A stretch of 64,000 nt of DNA. Source: Rhizophagus irregularis (Eukaryota > Glomeromycota > Glomeromycetes > Glomerales > Glomeraceae). The stretch lies in contig NC_089434.1 of assembly GCF_026210795.1 (NCBI RefSeq), positions 3,286,001 to 3,350,000 on the forward strand, read 5' to 3'. The notes below the pieces were generated by a model. It saw only the letters and a list, made by a program, of their open reading frames with translations. It was not told the DNA's origin and ran no database searches. Both the position numbers and the translations under genes were made by a program. This document shows positions 10,528 to 23,200 of this stretch, in pieces. Position 1 is the first letter of the stretch, and each line of letters starts with the position of its first letter.

Positions 10528-10672
10528 AATTTATTCATCGCACGTGCGATGCATCGCCACTTTCCTTTTTTGTAAATTATTTATGTTGATCAACCTGCTT
10601 ATACATCGCCACCCCCCTTAAAATGGCAATGATAAACATAAAAATTTGCATCGCACGTGCGATAAATAAATT
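10528..10672. mobile_element. 145-bp MITE-like element with CGCACGTGCG termini
   Basis: Terminal inverted repeats of 26 bp (10528-10553 and 10647-10672) differ at one position. Each arm contains the self-complementary ATCGCACGTGCGAT. The interior has no coding capacity and repeats the word CATCGCCAC twice (10552 and 10603). No convincing target-site duplication was seen, so the superfamily is open. Confidence 0.65.
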
Positions 10673-10751
10673 ATTTCAAAAAAATATTACCGTATATCAC
10701 GCCATCGTACTACGCATGTATCCTCCCTTGAAAAATTTCATAAAATTGTAT

Positions 10752-10974
10752 AGTACCCGGGGTTATTTTACAATTATCTCGTGATCTAGTGATCAGATTT
10801 GAGCCATCTTTTTTTGTTTGATAGCTCTTATTGAGCTTTTTAAAATAAAAAAAAGATCGTTCAAATTGGACTGGTAGATTGTGAGATATTCGCAAAAAAC
10901 AGAATTTTAGGCTTTGTTTAGTACCTGAAGGTACAGGGTCAAACCCCTGATTTTTGCAAGATACCTGGGGTACT
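10752..10974. mobile_element. 223-bp foldback element with a 112-bp central palindrome
   Basis: The ends AGTACCCGGGGT (10752-10763) and ACCTGGGGTACT (10963-10974) are imperfect inverted repeats. Inside, 10776-10887 folds on itself: ATCTCGTGATCTAGTGATC pairs imperfectly with GGACTGGTAGATTGTGAGAT, around a centre at AGCTCTTATTGAGCT. The right arm carries extra sequence with its own inverted repeat CAGGGTCAAACCCCTG (about 10934). A 61-residue minus-strand open frame lies across the palindrome and is not regarded as a gene. Confidence 0.6.
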
Positions 10975-11579
10975 GTGGCTCGCTATATACAGTATATATT
11001 ATATAATATTAATATTAAATTTATATTATATTTACAGCATATAAAAAAACTCTTACTGGTAGATCTTACACCTAAAAAATTTCCCAAAAATAATTTTAAA
11101 AAAAAGTGACTTTGTCACTGAACCACATAAGAAAAATATATTTTTACTTGCAAAAATAGAACTCTTGACTTTTAGTCTACAATATTCAGAAAAGACCTGG
11201 AGTTTTTTAAGGAAATATTAGCTTTTTTCTTTTGTTTTGCTGGCTGTAGTAATAGTATTAAACTAGCTATGTCAAAAATATTCTTTCACTGCATAGAAGG
11301 GCTTGGGTCGCTTATATGGGCGAGTGTAGAGCTCCTAATGAGTCGAGTTGAGTCAAGTTACAAGTTAAAAACCTTAATTTTAAAGTACTTTTTATTAAGT
11401 TAGAATATAATTAAACGAAAATTTACAATTATACGAGTCAAAAATGCAAGTTTATGCGAGTCATTTTTAGAGCTTTAGGCGAGTGAATAAAAGGAATATA
11501 CTAGAAACATATTTATTAACAATAGTTAATAATAGTTTTTGCAACTTTATTATACAAATCTTTCAACTTTTTTTTATTC
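10975..11579. other. Gene-free spacer
   Basis: AT-rich sequence with a somewhat less AT-rich patch near 11290-11350 (GGGCTTGGGTCGC, GAGTCGAGTTGAGTC). No gene or repeat could be supported. Confidence 0.4.
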
Positions 11580-12860
11580 TTGGTGCTAAATTCGCTCATA
11601 ATGATCGATATGAAAAAGAAATTATCTATCAATGTTACATACCTTATGGCTGAAAAGCTGACACATTTTAGTAGTACGAATAGATTATACAGTTCTAATA
11701 AGGGTAATTCTTATACATTACTGGATTTTGACTCTTTAAGGAAAAATAACATACAATTACAAGTGTTCACAAATAATCAACGAATTATAGACAAGTATAA
11801 ATAATTACATGACGTTATTAGTAACAGAAAGAATGTGAATGTTAGATTTCATATCTTCAAGTATCTGATTGCGGTAATGCTTGCATTACTAATATCACGA
11901 GGGATGAGAACCAAATACTTCAATAAACTGCGTGCTTTATTGATAGAAAAATATCAATTATTAATCAAATGATTAGAATTCACGTCATCCAGAAATAATG
12001 AAATAACAACCTACATTAGGTTTTCAGTCAGATATATCACATGGTATTTTAGTTTCAAATTGCCATGTAATATTTGTGCTATAACTATGTCAAAAAATAG
12101 AAAAGTGTATTGGAAATGTAAAAAACAGGTTATTCAACAATTACCTAAAGTCCCGTTAGAGAATGCAGTATTTAAAGATCTAATGTATAAAAAAAAGAAG
12201 GAAATTTATCTGCCACAAAGAGGGATAAGTTTCGTCAAACAGCTTGCTTATAAAGATAAAAAGCTTTACAAATATTATGAAGGCAGTACTCCTATATAAT
12301 ATTGAGTTATTTACTCTCATTATAGAGAAGATGACCTGAAACCTGGTACTAGAAAAGCTGAAATACTCATAAAAAGATGTGTTAGAAGATTAGCAAATAA
12401 TAAAAGCAAGTGGCAGATCTTAATAATAGTGATGTTTTATTAATACCACCCTCCCACTTATTTTACTATATATTCAAAATAAAAGAAGCAATATTTACTG
12501 TAAAGAAGTATACATTAAATCAAGTGATTTAACGCGGTTATATAGTGATGTCAGTAATAGACAACATTTTAATAATTTAAATGATGAAATTATCCTCAAC
12601 TATACCTATAATGAAGAAGACTTCACTATGATTAAAAATTTTAAAGAAAAACAGCTACCGGCTGTACGTATCCTAACTGATGAAGATTATAGATGATGAG
12701 CTACATGATGAATGTGTACACAGTAATATTAGGTTTGATATGTCAAGAATCGATCCTTGGTATATTAAATGAAGAAGTGAATTGACAGAAACTAAAACTG
12801 CTAAAAAGAAATGGAAGCAAGAGGAAAAAAAAAGGTTATGTAATAAGAAATAGCATAGTT
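11580..12860 (+). pseudogene. Decayed coding region of unknown origin
   Basis: Several consecutive plus-strand frames have protein-like composition but are broken by stops and shifts: a frame to 11804 ending NNQRIIDKYK, a frame 12060-12299 with FVKQLAYKDKKLYKYYEG, a piece around 12330 (KAEILIKRCVRRLANNK), and one around 12520-12690 (NDEIILNYTYNEEDFTM) ending in TGATGA. Codon-like composition is richer in G/C than the flanks. No domain is recognised. The succession suggests a long former gene or transposon ORF, 1.2 kb or more, now a relic. Confidence 0.35.
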
Positions 12861-13009
12861 GTACCCAGCAGTTATAGAATAGAAACAGAACTATTAGTTT
12901 TTATTCATTAAAAATTTGATTTATATGTTTTTATCTTTTAGATAGAATTTTCATTAAGTTAAATATTCTACACCTTATAGTATTTACATGTAGCTAGTAA
13001 AGTTGCTGG

Positions 13010-13235
13010 AAAAACTAGGGGTTTTGGCAAGTTGGTGAAATGCTGAAATGATAAAACTTTGCTGAAACTATATGAAAGTCTTATTAAAAAGTTGGCAAAA
13101 CTTTGGAGAAAAACAAAATCTGGCGAAACTTATTATAAATGCCGAAACTGCTGAAACCTTGCCGAAACTATAATAAAACTATAGTAAAATTTTGGAGAAA
13201 CTAATCATAGAATTTTGGAGAGGTTTAGGCAAGCA
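13010..13235 (+). repeat. Degenerate short tandem repeats (GCTGAAACT / TTGGCAAAACT words)
   Basis: The words GCTGAAACT, GCCGAAACT, TTGGCAAAACTTTGG and TTTTGGAGA recur about every 12-25 bases with substitutions across some 220 bases. It ends sharply before the AT-rich desert. It looks like an old minisatellite or a low-complexity repeat; no coding frame runs through it. Confidence 0.5.
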
Positions 13236-13239
13236 ACCT

Positions 13240-16200
13240 TAGTAGCTAGTCAGTTTCTAGATTAGAAAAAAAAATACGGGCTTTAATTAAAGTTGCATTA
13301 GGCAAATTTTTAGGTAAATCTTAACAGTCACCTAAAATTTTTGGTTGTATCATTGTTTTTAATAGTGATATAAGCATCTAGGTGACAGGTTGACTTTTTC
13401 TTCAGAGAAGTAGTCTTTTTCATAATGCTTGGTTCTTATATATATTATATTTTTTCTTATTTTTATAAGTTTAGTATATGTAAGTAGGTGTAATTATATT
13501 AAGACAAATCGCATCTATAGAAATTAATAAAAAAAAAAATATTTACAGCATATTGATTTAATTTTAAAATAATATAATCTTCATCTATTTTAATCTTTAA
13601 GTGTTTAAAATCTAATATATTTTGAATATATGCCTTAATTACAAAAATATTATTTGCATTTTTACCAAATACTTTTGTAATAATTTGAGAAAGTAACAAT
13701 TATTATCTTCATTAAAACCATTAGACTTTATCACTTGATTTTTATATATATAGTAAAATCTATTTGGCTAGTAAATGTATCTACTTTTTCTAATTGACCT
13801 TTTAAATATAATCATATATGTCAACATATTATTCCAAATAAACTTTTATGATATGAATAATAATATGAACTAACCTAAATAATTATTATAATAAAAACTA
13901 TCCAAATTTACCTTTTTTTTAATTCTTCATTACAAAATAAATACAAGATGTTTTATTTAGTTAGTTATTCATATTTTTGCATTTTTTTTAAAAGTTATTA
14001 CTGCTAAATAATTTTTTATATATAAAAGTATTTCTTTTTTGGATATAAACAGTCATTTATTATTTTTTTAACTTTATATTTCACAAATTGCTATCATATA
14101 AATAAAAATTAAATAGAATATAAAAACTATGGTTTATAAATATATATACTACCACTTAGACTTTTTCTTCTATTTTATAATACTTTCCAACTTTTTAGTT
14201 ATAAATTTAATTTATTTAACTTGTGTTTGCATTTAATTTATAGTTCTTTCTTATTTTTGAAATATAACTATAATTTAATCATATATCTTTTCATGAAAAT
14301 CAAAAAGTCTCTTCATTTGGTTTTCAATAATTATTTAGCAAATTATTAGATATTAATTATTATTAATTATATTATTTTTGAAATATATCATTAATATTTG
14401 GTTGATAACATTAGTATGAATTTGATTTTGATTAATATCAACCAATAGTAAATATAGAAATTTATATTTCTATCCTCTACTATAATTGGTATTTATAATT
14501 CAAATGAGTTTTTTAATAATTATCATTTGTAATATTAAGTATATTAAATAATATATCAGATATAAATTTTGAAGTAAAAGATTTATCATTAATATTAATA
14601 ATATCATAAGTATCCATCATCTATAATTTTTGAAATAAATAGCTTCAGTTATTATTAGTCAAAGTTTTAGTGGGTGCAGATTTTGAATAAATGGCTTATT
14701 AGTTTTTCATATAATAATTTTCCATTTTTCTTTTCATTATTTGATGCAAAGTTTGTATTTGTTTCAAATAGAATTATGATTTAGATGAATTTAAAAGGAC
14801 ATATTTTGGTAATTATAGATTACATTTTTTTTTATATATTATAAATTGCATCCCAATACATAAACTAGTAATTTAAAAAATTACTATTTAATACAAAAAA
14901 AAAGAGAAAATAAAAATGGATTGATTTTTCATTTGATCTGATTTGAATGAATTTCAATCCATTTTAATTTTCTTTCTACTTTTATTTTTGAAGACAATTT
15001 TTTTATTTTATTATATATTGATAAATATTTATAAGATATCTAAAAAAAAATTCTTTTTATTAACTTAATATTTATAAAATGGCTGAAATAGTTTATTTAT
15101 AGATTAATAGATCGCAATTTTAGTTTCAAATTTATCAATAATCTAAATAAAAAAATATGTTGTATACTATGTATAAATAATGATAAACATTGTATAATAG
15201 TATTTACAGATTTAATATCTTACTGATCTTTTGCTTTATATTTTGAATCTGATCTAAGATTTTTTATTGTTTAAAAAAAAAAATTTAATAAAGTAATAAA
15301 ATAAAATAATAAAAGTAAAAATAAATAATATTTTAATGAATTTATTGTAAAATTTTATTTTAATTTATAAAAACAAAATTTAAAAATCTTTGAAATTTAT
15401 GAAAATAATAAATTGATTACATAATTAAATTGAAAATTCTAATTTTCTCAAAATTATATTATTATTTTAACTCCACCTTTTACACCTTTTACTATAAATC
15501 CATCTATATATTGCAATATTAATATAATTGTAAAAGGAGGTAAATTTTATAATCAGTTAAACTTATAGCTAAAACAAATAATATTTACATACTTGCATTA
15601 GTAGGTACAATCAAATCAATGCCATTTTCACCATTTACAATTATTTATAAATGGAATACTCCAATCAGTATTACTAATAATTTGTTATTAATCAGACTAC
15701 CAGATTTAACTATAATGTTATAATTACTTGAATGATAATAATAGCCTATTGATTTGTTCTTCACTAAGTTTTATAAGATTCAAATTATTTAATTTATCAT
15801 TATTTTTCAGATGTTCAAAAATTTATATGTATCCATTTTTCATATATTTCTTTGAGGTTATGGATTAATCAGTTGTAATGGAGATTATGGATTAATTGGT
15901 TGTTAAAGGAAAAGTTTTATTATTTTGAATTCTATATTCAATGTAAATAGTTGTTCTAGCTTATTTTGATGATAAAAAAATTGACTCTAATATCATTGAT
16001 GGTGAAGTCTTGGTCTTTGACTTTATTATAAAATATTCCTGTGTTACCTTCTAATTTGAAGTATATAAGTCTGTATTTAAAAATAGATCATTAGCATGAT
16101 ATTACAGAACTCTAACCATTGATAAATTACTTATCCATTATCACTAGCTTTTAAAATATGAAAATTTTCAACATTACAGTAAGCACAGTGATGCATTCTT

Positions 16201-16320
16201 TTAATTGGTCTTTGCTTATTCCAAATAAATCCCCTCCAATAAACATGGATCGTTCAGCTAGACAACATATCTTTCATTTTTTCTAACCTGAAAACAAAAT
16301 GTAAATGTAAGCGCATGAAT
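13240..16320. other. 3-kb AT-rich desert
   Basis: Extremely A/T-rich and without a credible gene on either strand. The open frame 13499-13699 (minus) is short, lysine/isoleucine/asparagine-rich and without motif. No inverted repeats with clear ends were found by eye. Confidence 0.5.
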
Positions 16321-16338
16321 GCATAGTAGGAAAAATAA

Positions 16339-16390
16339 AATGTAAAGGTGTAATGTAGATGTAAATGTAGAGGTAAATGTAGAGGTAAAA
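16339..16390 (+). repeat. 12-bp minisatellite (GTAAATGTAGAG)
   Basis: Two exact copies of GTAAATGTAGAG at 16361-16384 are preceded by degenerate copies (TGTAAAGGTG, TAATGTAGAT). The opposite-strand open frame 16258-16464 with repeated TSTFTS residues is a by-product of this repeat. Confidence 0.6.
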
Positions 16391-16689
16391 TTAGAAACAT
16401 AACACTTTCTACAATGAAGGAAGAAACATAACTGTTTTCTCCTCTGGAAACAATAAACCTTCATTGTACCTACATTTCCACAATTACTTTATACTTACTT
16501 CACATTTTTTTTACATGTTTTTGGTATGAAAGAAAGAATCGTTTTTTGCGTGAGAAATATTCGTTTCTTGTATGAGAAAGAGAAGTCATTTATATATTTT
16601 ATATTACTCGATATTTTCAGACTTCTTTGACAGATAATTATCACCAAATATTATTAAATTGTGTGATTGAAATATTTGGACAACTTTCT

Positions 16690-16900
16690 GAAATAGTTGT
16701 TTAGAATGTTCCTTATAAAATTAAGGGAAAAATTTAATTACAAAGAAAGTACGTTCGCATTATTATTTGTTAAAGTAGTATAAAACCTTGTTAAAGACCT
16801 AAAAGGAATGAATAAAACTTATTTCTAGCAAGAAGTTCTCAGTGTAAAAAAAAATTTCAATCTACTTATCACTATATATCACGGGAGTATCACGGGCTAT
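16690..16900 (+). repeat. Detached copy of the unit-terminal block
   Basis: TTCTGAAATAGTTGTTTAGA (16688) through AAACCTTGTTAAAGAC (about 16785) to ATCACGGG (about 16888) matches 3750-3930, 24330-24470 and 30940-31130. No family A gene immediately precedes it, so it is a displaced end of a duplication unit, lying about 1.1 kb before the promoter of the next copy. Confidence 0.6.
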
Positions 16901-17109
16901 ATTGATTTTTTCAATTATTCCGGATAAACTATATTCCGACATTATTCTTTTACCATATAATTATTTTGCAAAAAAATACTTCAATATTTTCTTTGGGAAA
17001 AGGACGTTATGGGCGCCGAATGAAAAAAATTTTTCTTTCTTTCTTTTAGAATGTAGCAATAGGAATATCATAAACATTTTTATTTACAATAATAAATAAA
17101 CCTTACGTA

Positions 17110-17586
17110 CAGTAGGCGATCAAAAGTATACGGACATCTCTCAAATTAAAAAAATTCTCATACATATAATATAAAATAAAACTAAAAATATATATTTATT
17201 TTATCTTCATTTATTGAATTACATAAAAATATAGGCGCTAATAATTTAATTTATGGCAGTAATTACTTCAATTTTCCATGCATCATATTGATTAATTTTC
17301 TTATATATTCTTAAGAAATATTTTTTTTTGTGCATTCTTTATTATTTTTTTCAAGTTAAAATGATAGCGAAGTATGTCAGAAAGTGGGTAAATAATTGTT
17401 TTTATATCTGCCCAGAGATTTTCAGTAAGTTTAAAATCAAGATTCCTAATCTTATGTTTTTGGCGATTTTAATTCAAAAATTAACTAAAAAAGGAAAGTC
17501 TCATGATCCTAAATTCAAAATCATGTGTTATTCATATCATATAATTTCGTAAAACAAGGTGTCCGTATACTTTTGATCGCCTACTG
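17110..17586. mobile_element. Internally deleted Tc1/mariner element
   Basis: Perfect 27-bp terminal inverted repeats (17110-17136 and 17560-17586, beginning CAGTAGGCGATCAAAAGTAT) are flanked by TA on both sides, the target-site duplication typical of Tc1/mariner transposons. On the minus strand the peptide FKLTENLWADIK (about 17400-17450) matches the conserved end of the DDE transposase domain, D-x-N-P-x-E-N-L-W. The rest of the transposase (normally about 330 codons) is missing or shifted, so the 477-bp element is non-autonomous. Perfect ends suggest fairly recent mobilisation. Confidence 0.85.
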
Positions 17587-17589
17587 TAA

Positions 17590-17979
17590 TTAATAATGAC
17601 TATGGATCCTTTGCAATTCTGAAAAAATTAATCTATTCTTAGCTCAAAAAAAAAAATTATATATGAATGATATTAGGATAAAAAGAATCCGAAATACCTA
17701 AATAGGATCAATTCTATTTGAATGACGTACAAAGGATCAATTCTATTTGATAACGTACAAAATAATTGGATGAATACCTAAATAGGATTAGTCTAAACAG
17801 CCTTTTTTTTTAAGACTCACTTTGGAAGTTATAAATTCATTGATAGATTAAAATAATTTACGTTATTAAATATAAAGGAAAAATGCGATGTAATGTAAAA
17901 AAAATATATTACTATAAATTTTTTCAAGTAAGGGATCACAAAACCGGTTAAATATTGCGATATTAAAAAATACTATATA
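17590..17979. other. Spacer between Tc1/mariner element and family A copy 2
   Basis: Contains a short repeated word GGATCAATTCTATTTGA (about 17706 and 17733) and repeated AATACCTAAATAGGAT (about 17692 and 17773). No gene seen. Confidence 0.4.
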
Positions 17980-18213
17980 AACAATACCCTTTGGCAAATT
18001 TTTAAAAAATAACAAAAAGAATTTTATTTTTTTTGTTCTGAAAATTGGAAGTTTCTTTCTCCTTCAAATCATTTTCTTCTACGAATTCCATTAGTTATTT
18101 CTTAAGATACAAAGTATCACATATTTGGTTCAATTATTGAAGAAAAATTATTATATTTTGAGAAACCATTTTTAACTTACTTCAGAATATTTTATTGTGC
18201 AAAAGTTTTTACG
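17980..18213 (+). promoter_or_regulatory. Promoter and leader of family A copy 2 (long type, TATA altered)
   Basis: Matches the leader of copy 1 from CCCTTTGGCAAATTTTT through AAATTGGAAGTTTC and TTCTACGAATTCCATT to the ATG. The TATATAAAG of copies 1 and 3 is replaced by AAGATACAAAGTATC, so the TATA-like word is lost here. Confidence 0.5.
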
Positions 18214-18774
18214 ATGGCTCATGGATCCGATTTGGATTTTACTGAAATTATTAATAATCATTTACAACAACCAACAAATGTGATCCAAATGGGACATACT
18301 CAAATGGAATATAACCAAATAGAACATAATCAAATGGAATATATCCCAAATGTTCCATATAATAATAACTTTAATATTTCTCGCGACTCTTCAGATACGA
18401 CAACTTACACAACTAGCAATTACGAAGAGTCCTCTCTTATGGATAATCAACTTGGTACTTCAACTCAATACCATCATCCTACGTTCACTACATCATATCA
18501 CGTGCCGCAATATAACTCTCCTCTTGATGACATTCAATCCCAAAATAACTACTCATCAGTTAATTCTCCTCAATCGAATAATTCTGAAATCTTTAAACTT
18601 AGTATTCCCGGATTTAAAATTATCGTTATACCTAATTCTGTAAATTTAGCTAATTTGGATTTACAAAATTTGTTTCCACAAGACTCAACCCCAAATATCG
18701 TTACTGAAAACTCGCAAACTCTCTTTCAAAATACTTTTGGTTTAAATGATTCATTTGATTTTAATAACTTTTAG
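18214..18774 (+). CDS. Family A protein, copy 2, intact
   Basis: Unknown function. 186 residues, intact from the conserved ATG to TAG with the usual C-terminus (NDSFDFNNF). Compared with copy 4 it lacks the four residues DGNN/DRNN near residue 15. MEY/IEH/MEY short repeats occupy residues ~25-43, followed by an Asn/Ser/Thr/Tyr-rich region. The hydrophobic motif here reads IFKLSIPGFKIIVIP, followed by NSVNLANLDLQNLFPQDS, the most conserved segment of the family. No signal peptide, no Cys, no known domain. The 97-residue frame overlapping at 18350 is an out-of-frame shadow found in all copies. A possible poly(A) signal AATAAA lies at 18872-18877. Confidence 0.72.
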   Translation: MAHGSDLDFTEIINNHLQQPTNVIQMGHTQMEYNQIEHNQMEYIPNVPYNNNFNISRDSSDTTTYTTSNYEESSLMDNQLGTSTQYHHPTFTTSYHVPQYNSPLDDIQSQNNYSSVNSPQSNNSEIFKLSIPGFKIIVIPNSVNLANLDLQNLFPQDSTPNIVTENSQTLFQNTFGLNDSFDFNNF

Positions 18775-18899
18775 TGACTAAACAATATTCTTTTCTTTTT
18801 TCTAATTTAATATTTTCTTAAATTGTATTCTTTAAATATTTTATTATGTAATCATTTTCATTATATTGTTTAATAAAGTTATACATATCTGACCAATTA

Positions 18900-20216
18900 T
18901 TTTAAGTCGCAGTTGTATTATATAATGTATTTCATATGTGAGTTTTTGCTTCCTAGCAAAAAAAGTTTTTCAATATACCCACTCTTTGACATGCGAATTC
19001 GTTTAAATTTAGGAATTAAAGTATCAAATACAATTCTCTTTGCAATCTTTAAGATATGATTCTAGAACTTTTACTAAAGTGCATACATAAACTATTTGAA
19101 TTGTGTGGCAGAATTTTCGGTAATGAAATAGAATTCGATGCTAACTAAAATTATACATTAAACCTTCTCATTTGACATTTCAGATTAATGATGTGAAATA
19201 CCAGAGTCATAAAAATAAAAAACCGCGAATGACATTTCTGTTATTAAATTATCAATGTCATATAAATAAGGACTTTTCAATATTTCCAAAGTTTAGATAA
19301 TTTTGAAATAATCAAAAAAAAGATTTATTTATCATAAAATGTATAGTTAATAGTATGTAGTAAAAAATTATTATACAAAGAAATGATCAAAAAAAAAAAA
19401 AGTATTGACAAAATGAATAATGAATAATTAATTGAGTTCATTGTTAATAATTCGATGTATACTTTTTTTTATTTATTTCAGTATAAATTTAAAATTTATA
19501 TATACTTCAAGCAATATACGCATTTGAAGTAGGGTCCCAAATCATTGAATTAAAAACTATTATTTAAGCGTAGCATTAAATTGCTGGTTTATGTATATTC
19601 CATTCCATTTTTAATAAGTAATAATTAGGACATTAGGACAAGATAGATATAATCAATGGCTTAAAGGGGAGAAACACCTCCATCAAATACATCGTAAACT
19701 AAAATATTTCTACATCCATATCACGTAAGCATGCAAAAAAATTCCTGTTGAACTTCAGTTCGTGTATTTTTTGATATATTTGACCACATAGTTCACCTTT
19801 GGGATTTCAAAGTAAATGACAGAGTTTTGTAACATTCTAAATTTTCAATTGGGTTCGTTCTATTATTGATAAATTATAAATGTCAGAAAAATCTCAAAGA
19901 AAAATATTATAAATTTGTGATAACGATCTATTACTAGCTAAAGGATCCTGACTTTTGATTTCAATTATATTGCAAATTTTGTGATGAAATTATTTTCATA
20001 TATTTCCGTTGAGTATGTTTAACCAATATCGTAAAATGAAAAAGAGCATCAAAAATAAGAGCTTTAATATTAAGGAAAGGTTCAACTTACCATTAGTTTG
20101 AGTAAAGTTATTTTTCCAACGTAACAAGACATATTTTTAATTAAAATAAATATTTTGCTTTCTCCCAAAAAATTATTAGAAATTAGGAAAATAAGTCATA
20201 CTATGAAATTAAGGTA
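18900..20216. repeat. Class II downstream block of unit 2
   Basis: From TAAGTCGCAGTT through CAATATACCCACTCTTT (about 18970) and TTAAGCGTAGCATTAAATTG (about 19564) this matches the sequence after the copy at 36348 and the orphan block at 34230, not that after copies 1, 3 and 4, until about 19650 where all units share sequence again. The small opposite-strand two-exon frame is present at about 19680-19790 but shifted and shortened. The block stops where the MULE-like element begins and resumes at about 24312. Confidence 0.6.
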
Positions 20217-23200
20217 AATTAACTATTAAAGTATCGGTATTATTTAAATAGTTACGGTATCATCAATTGACTCTGTTACGGTATGGTCATTTTTTTATCG
20301 GTATGAAGATCCATTTGTGCATCATACTGTACTTACACCTTTGGTTGTATAATATTAATACAACTGCCATACAAATATCGTACCTGTATTGTAAATATTG
20401 TAAACCGCAGTAATACAATAAATCTTGCCAAAAAATAAACATGTTGAAAAGTCTATAAGGAAAAATGAAATTAAAATCTATGTAAAAATTAATAAAAAAG
20501 ATTTCTATTTGTATAAACAGTTGCTAATTTATGTATTAATTATTTTTATTTACATTTATTTTACAATATATTGTTACATTAATTATTTTGATTTTAATAA
20601 TTATTATTCTTCAACTGTAGCATATTGAAATTTGAAATATTTTTTTTTAAAAAAAGCTCTACATATTATATTATACATATTAAATCTTATACAAATTTTT
20701 GGCAAAGTAATAATATTTTTAGCAAAGTAATAATAGCATATTTCATTAATTATTATTTAATTCCATTTCCAACTTTTTAATCTGCAACTCTTTTAATTTT
20801 AGATCAATTTCATTCTGTTTGAGTTGCATTTTCCTCTCTTCTAATGCGATCTTGCGCTCTTCAATTTCCATTTCAGTGTCGTCATCATCATAATCAATCT
20901 TTGCCTTTTTTGAAGCGCATTGCTTTCCTTTACTGGTTGTTCTTTTGGATAGTTTTCTAACTATTTTTTTTATAACATTAAAACATGATAATACCCATCA
21001 TAAATAGCAATCAAATCATAAAGTTTATTACTTTACCTGATCTTTTATTAGCTTGCATTTTTTTACCAAAGTCACTTTTATCTTTACTAGACATAGGAAT
21101 GCCTGTTTGTTAATGTATTTTTATTCTTTTATAGATGCACTCATCATGTTTCCATCCCCTAAATATAAAAAATAAAATAGGTATTAAATTATTTATTATA
21201 TAATTATGCAGATAGTAAAAAATTACCTTAGAATTGCAATTTTTAATTTCAATGATTTGCCTGTTCGATTAATCATTGCATGAGCACTTTCAGCAATATT
21301 AGTATCAAATTGTGTTGTCTGCCAATCTTCATATGACATTAAGGAATAATGATATGTTAATGAACCCAGAACCCATGGTTTCTGATAATATTCTAGCCAA
21401 TCTAAAAAAAATAAATTGACATAAATTAATATAATTAATACGATTGATAATCTAATAAAGCAAAACATTATATACTTACTTTGTATACCATCTTCATTAT
21501 GCATTTTAATTTGTCCAAATATTTGATTAATTTCTTCAAAAGAATTTACTTTAAGAATTTCAAGCATATCATGTTTTGTATCTGCACAATAAGGGTAATG
21601 GTCAACATTTCTATAAAATTATAAAATTATTAGCAAAAGTTATATTATTAATTTAAAAAATATAAAAATCTTACTTTTTATAATAGATATGACATGATTT
21701 AAATACATATTGTAAATGTTCTTTAGCTTTTCGTGTAGGATCCATTTTTTTCATAGCCTTTCCTAATCCAAGGGCTTGAACTTGATTTAAATCAGCTAAA
21801 ACACAAACCCAACTATCACTATGTATATGCCGAAAATGGGCAGGCTTATTAGATAATTTTTTGACTATTTCAAAAAAGGTTTCAAACATTTTTTGATATG
21901 CCTCTTTAGTTGCAATATTAGTAAAAATTCTACAAAATGTTATAACTATAAAGAATGCATTTAAATTAATTAAGAATTATTAATAAATCAAATTGAAAAA
22001 TTAAAATTGTTAACTTACTAGTTCTAGATTTTTCTTCATATGCATTAAACTCTAATTCATTAATGTCACCATAAATACGTTTAAATGAAAAATCAACTTT
22101 GAAATATTTAAATTCAATGCATTTTGCTGCTTGTTCATTAGTCATACATAAAATCATTATATGATCATCATTAAAAAAACCTATTAAATTATTTTATATT
22201 ATATGTAAAGTAAATAATAAATATATTAATAACATTTTTACTTACTAATTTTTTGGATATAATTCTTTATTTCTTAAGTATTTTGATAAAAATCATATAC
22301 CACTCCAAGAATCCATTGACCATGTGGATGTTGCTGATTATAAACACATGCAATTAAATATTAAAGCTTGTTAATATTATTGAGAGAAGCATGAATTTCA
22401 GCTATCATTTCTGTTCCAAATACACTTTTAAGCAAATGATATTATTAAAAAAAAAAGTTAATAATAAGAAAATTTATAATGATATAGCATAATAAAATAA
22501 GTTAAACTAACCTGACACTAACTGCTATGCAGTTATATCTATAAGTTGTTCTTTAGAATTTTCAATTAGTTTCCTCAACTCTGATTTAATACAAATAGGA
22601 GTCTTAGATAAAGGTGGTGATAGATGTGTATAAATTCCTTTAGATATCAAAATTACAAAAGGAAATCTTTGCAAATTTAAAGGTGTAAGTATTTTGAATT
22701 CAACTGAACAAGGAAGTCATTTTAATTCAAGTTTTTGAGTTAAGCCCTGAAAAAGATGGACTGATTCTAATAAAAAAGTCATTAATTTTTTAATAAATAC
22801 AATTATATTAAAAAAAAAAGTGGAATTTATTTACCATAATATTTCTTATGACAACCTGTAGGGTGCAACATATTGCAATTTGTATCATCCTATATAAATT
22901 AAATAAATAAAAAACAATTCATAAATTAGTAAAGTTATAAATTATTATATATTAATAAAAAAGTAATGAAAATGCATACTTTCTGATCTAAAATTTTTCT
23001 CTGATTTGCAAAAAGTGACTTTAAAAGATTAATATCTATACCAGCCTTAATTTGCAAAGAAATATGACCTTTTTCATTTGGTTTCCATTTATCACATCCT
23101 ATGAATTCACTCCATTGATTTGTAGTATAAACTAAATAGTGTTTAATTTTAGCTTTACCACCACAAGTAAAAGTATTATTTGGATAAGGATATCAGGTTT

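Noticed and set aside
10710-10895. 61-residue minus-strand frame
   Set aside because: Lies across the arms of the 10776-10887 palindrome; the sequence is explained by the foldback element.
10934-10949. Possible tRNA-like arm (GGGTCAAACCCC)
   Set aside because: Only one hairpin is present; no acceptor or anticodon arms could be folded around it, and it lies in a foldback element.
16258-16464. Minus-strand frame with TSTFTSTFTST
   Set aside because: Arises from the 12-bp minisatellite and has no flanking support.
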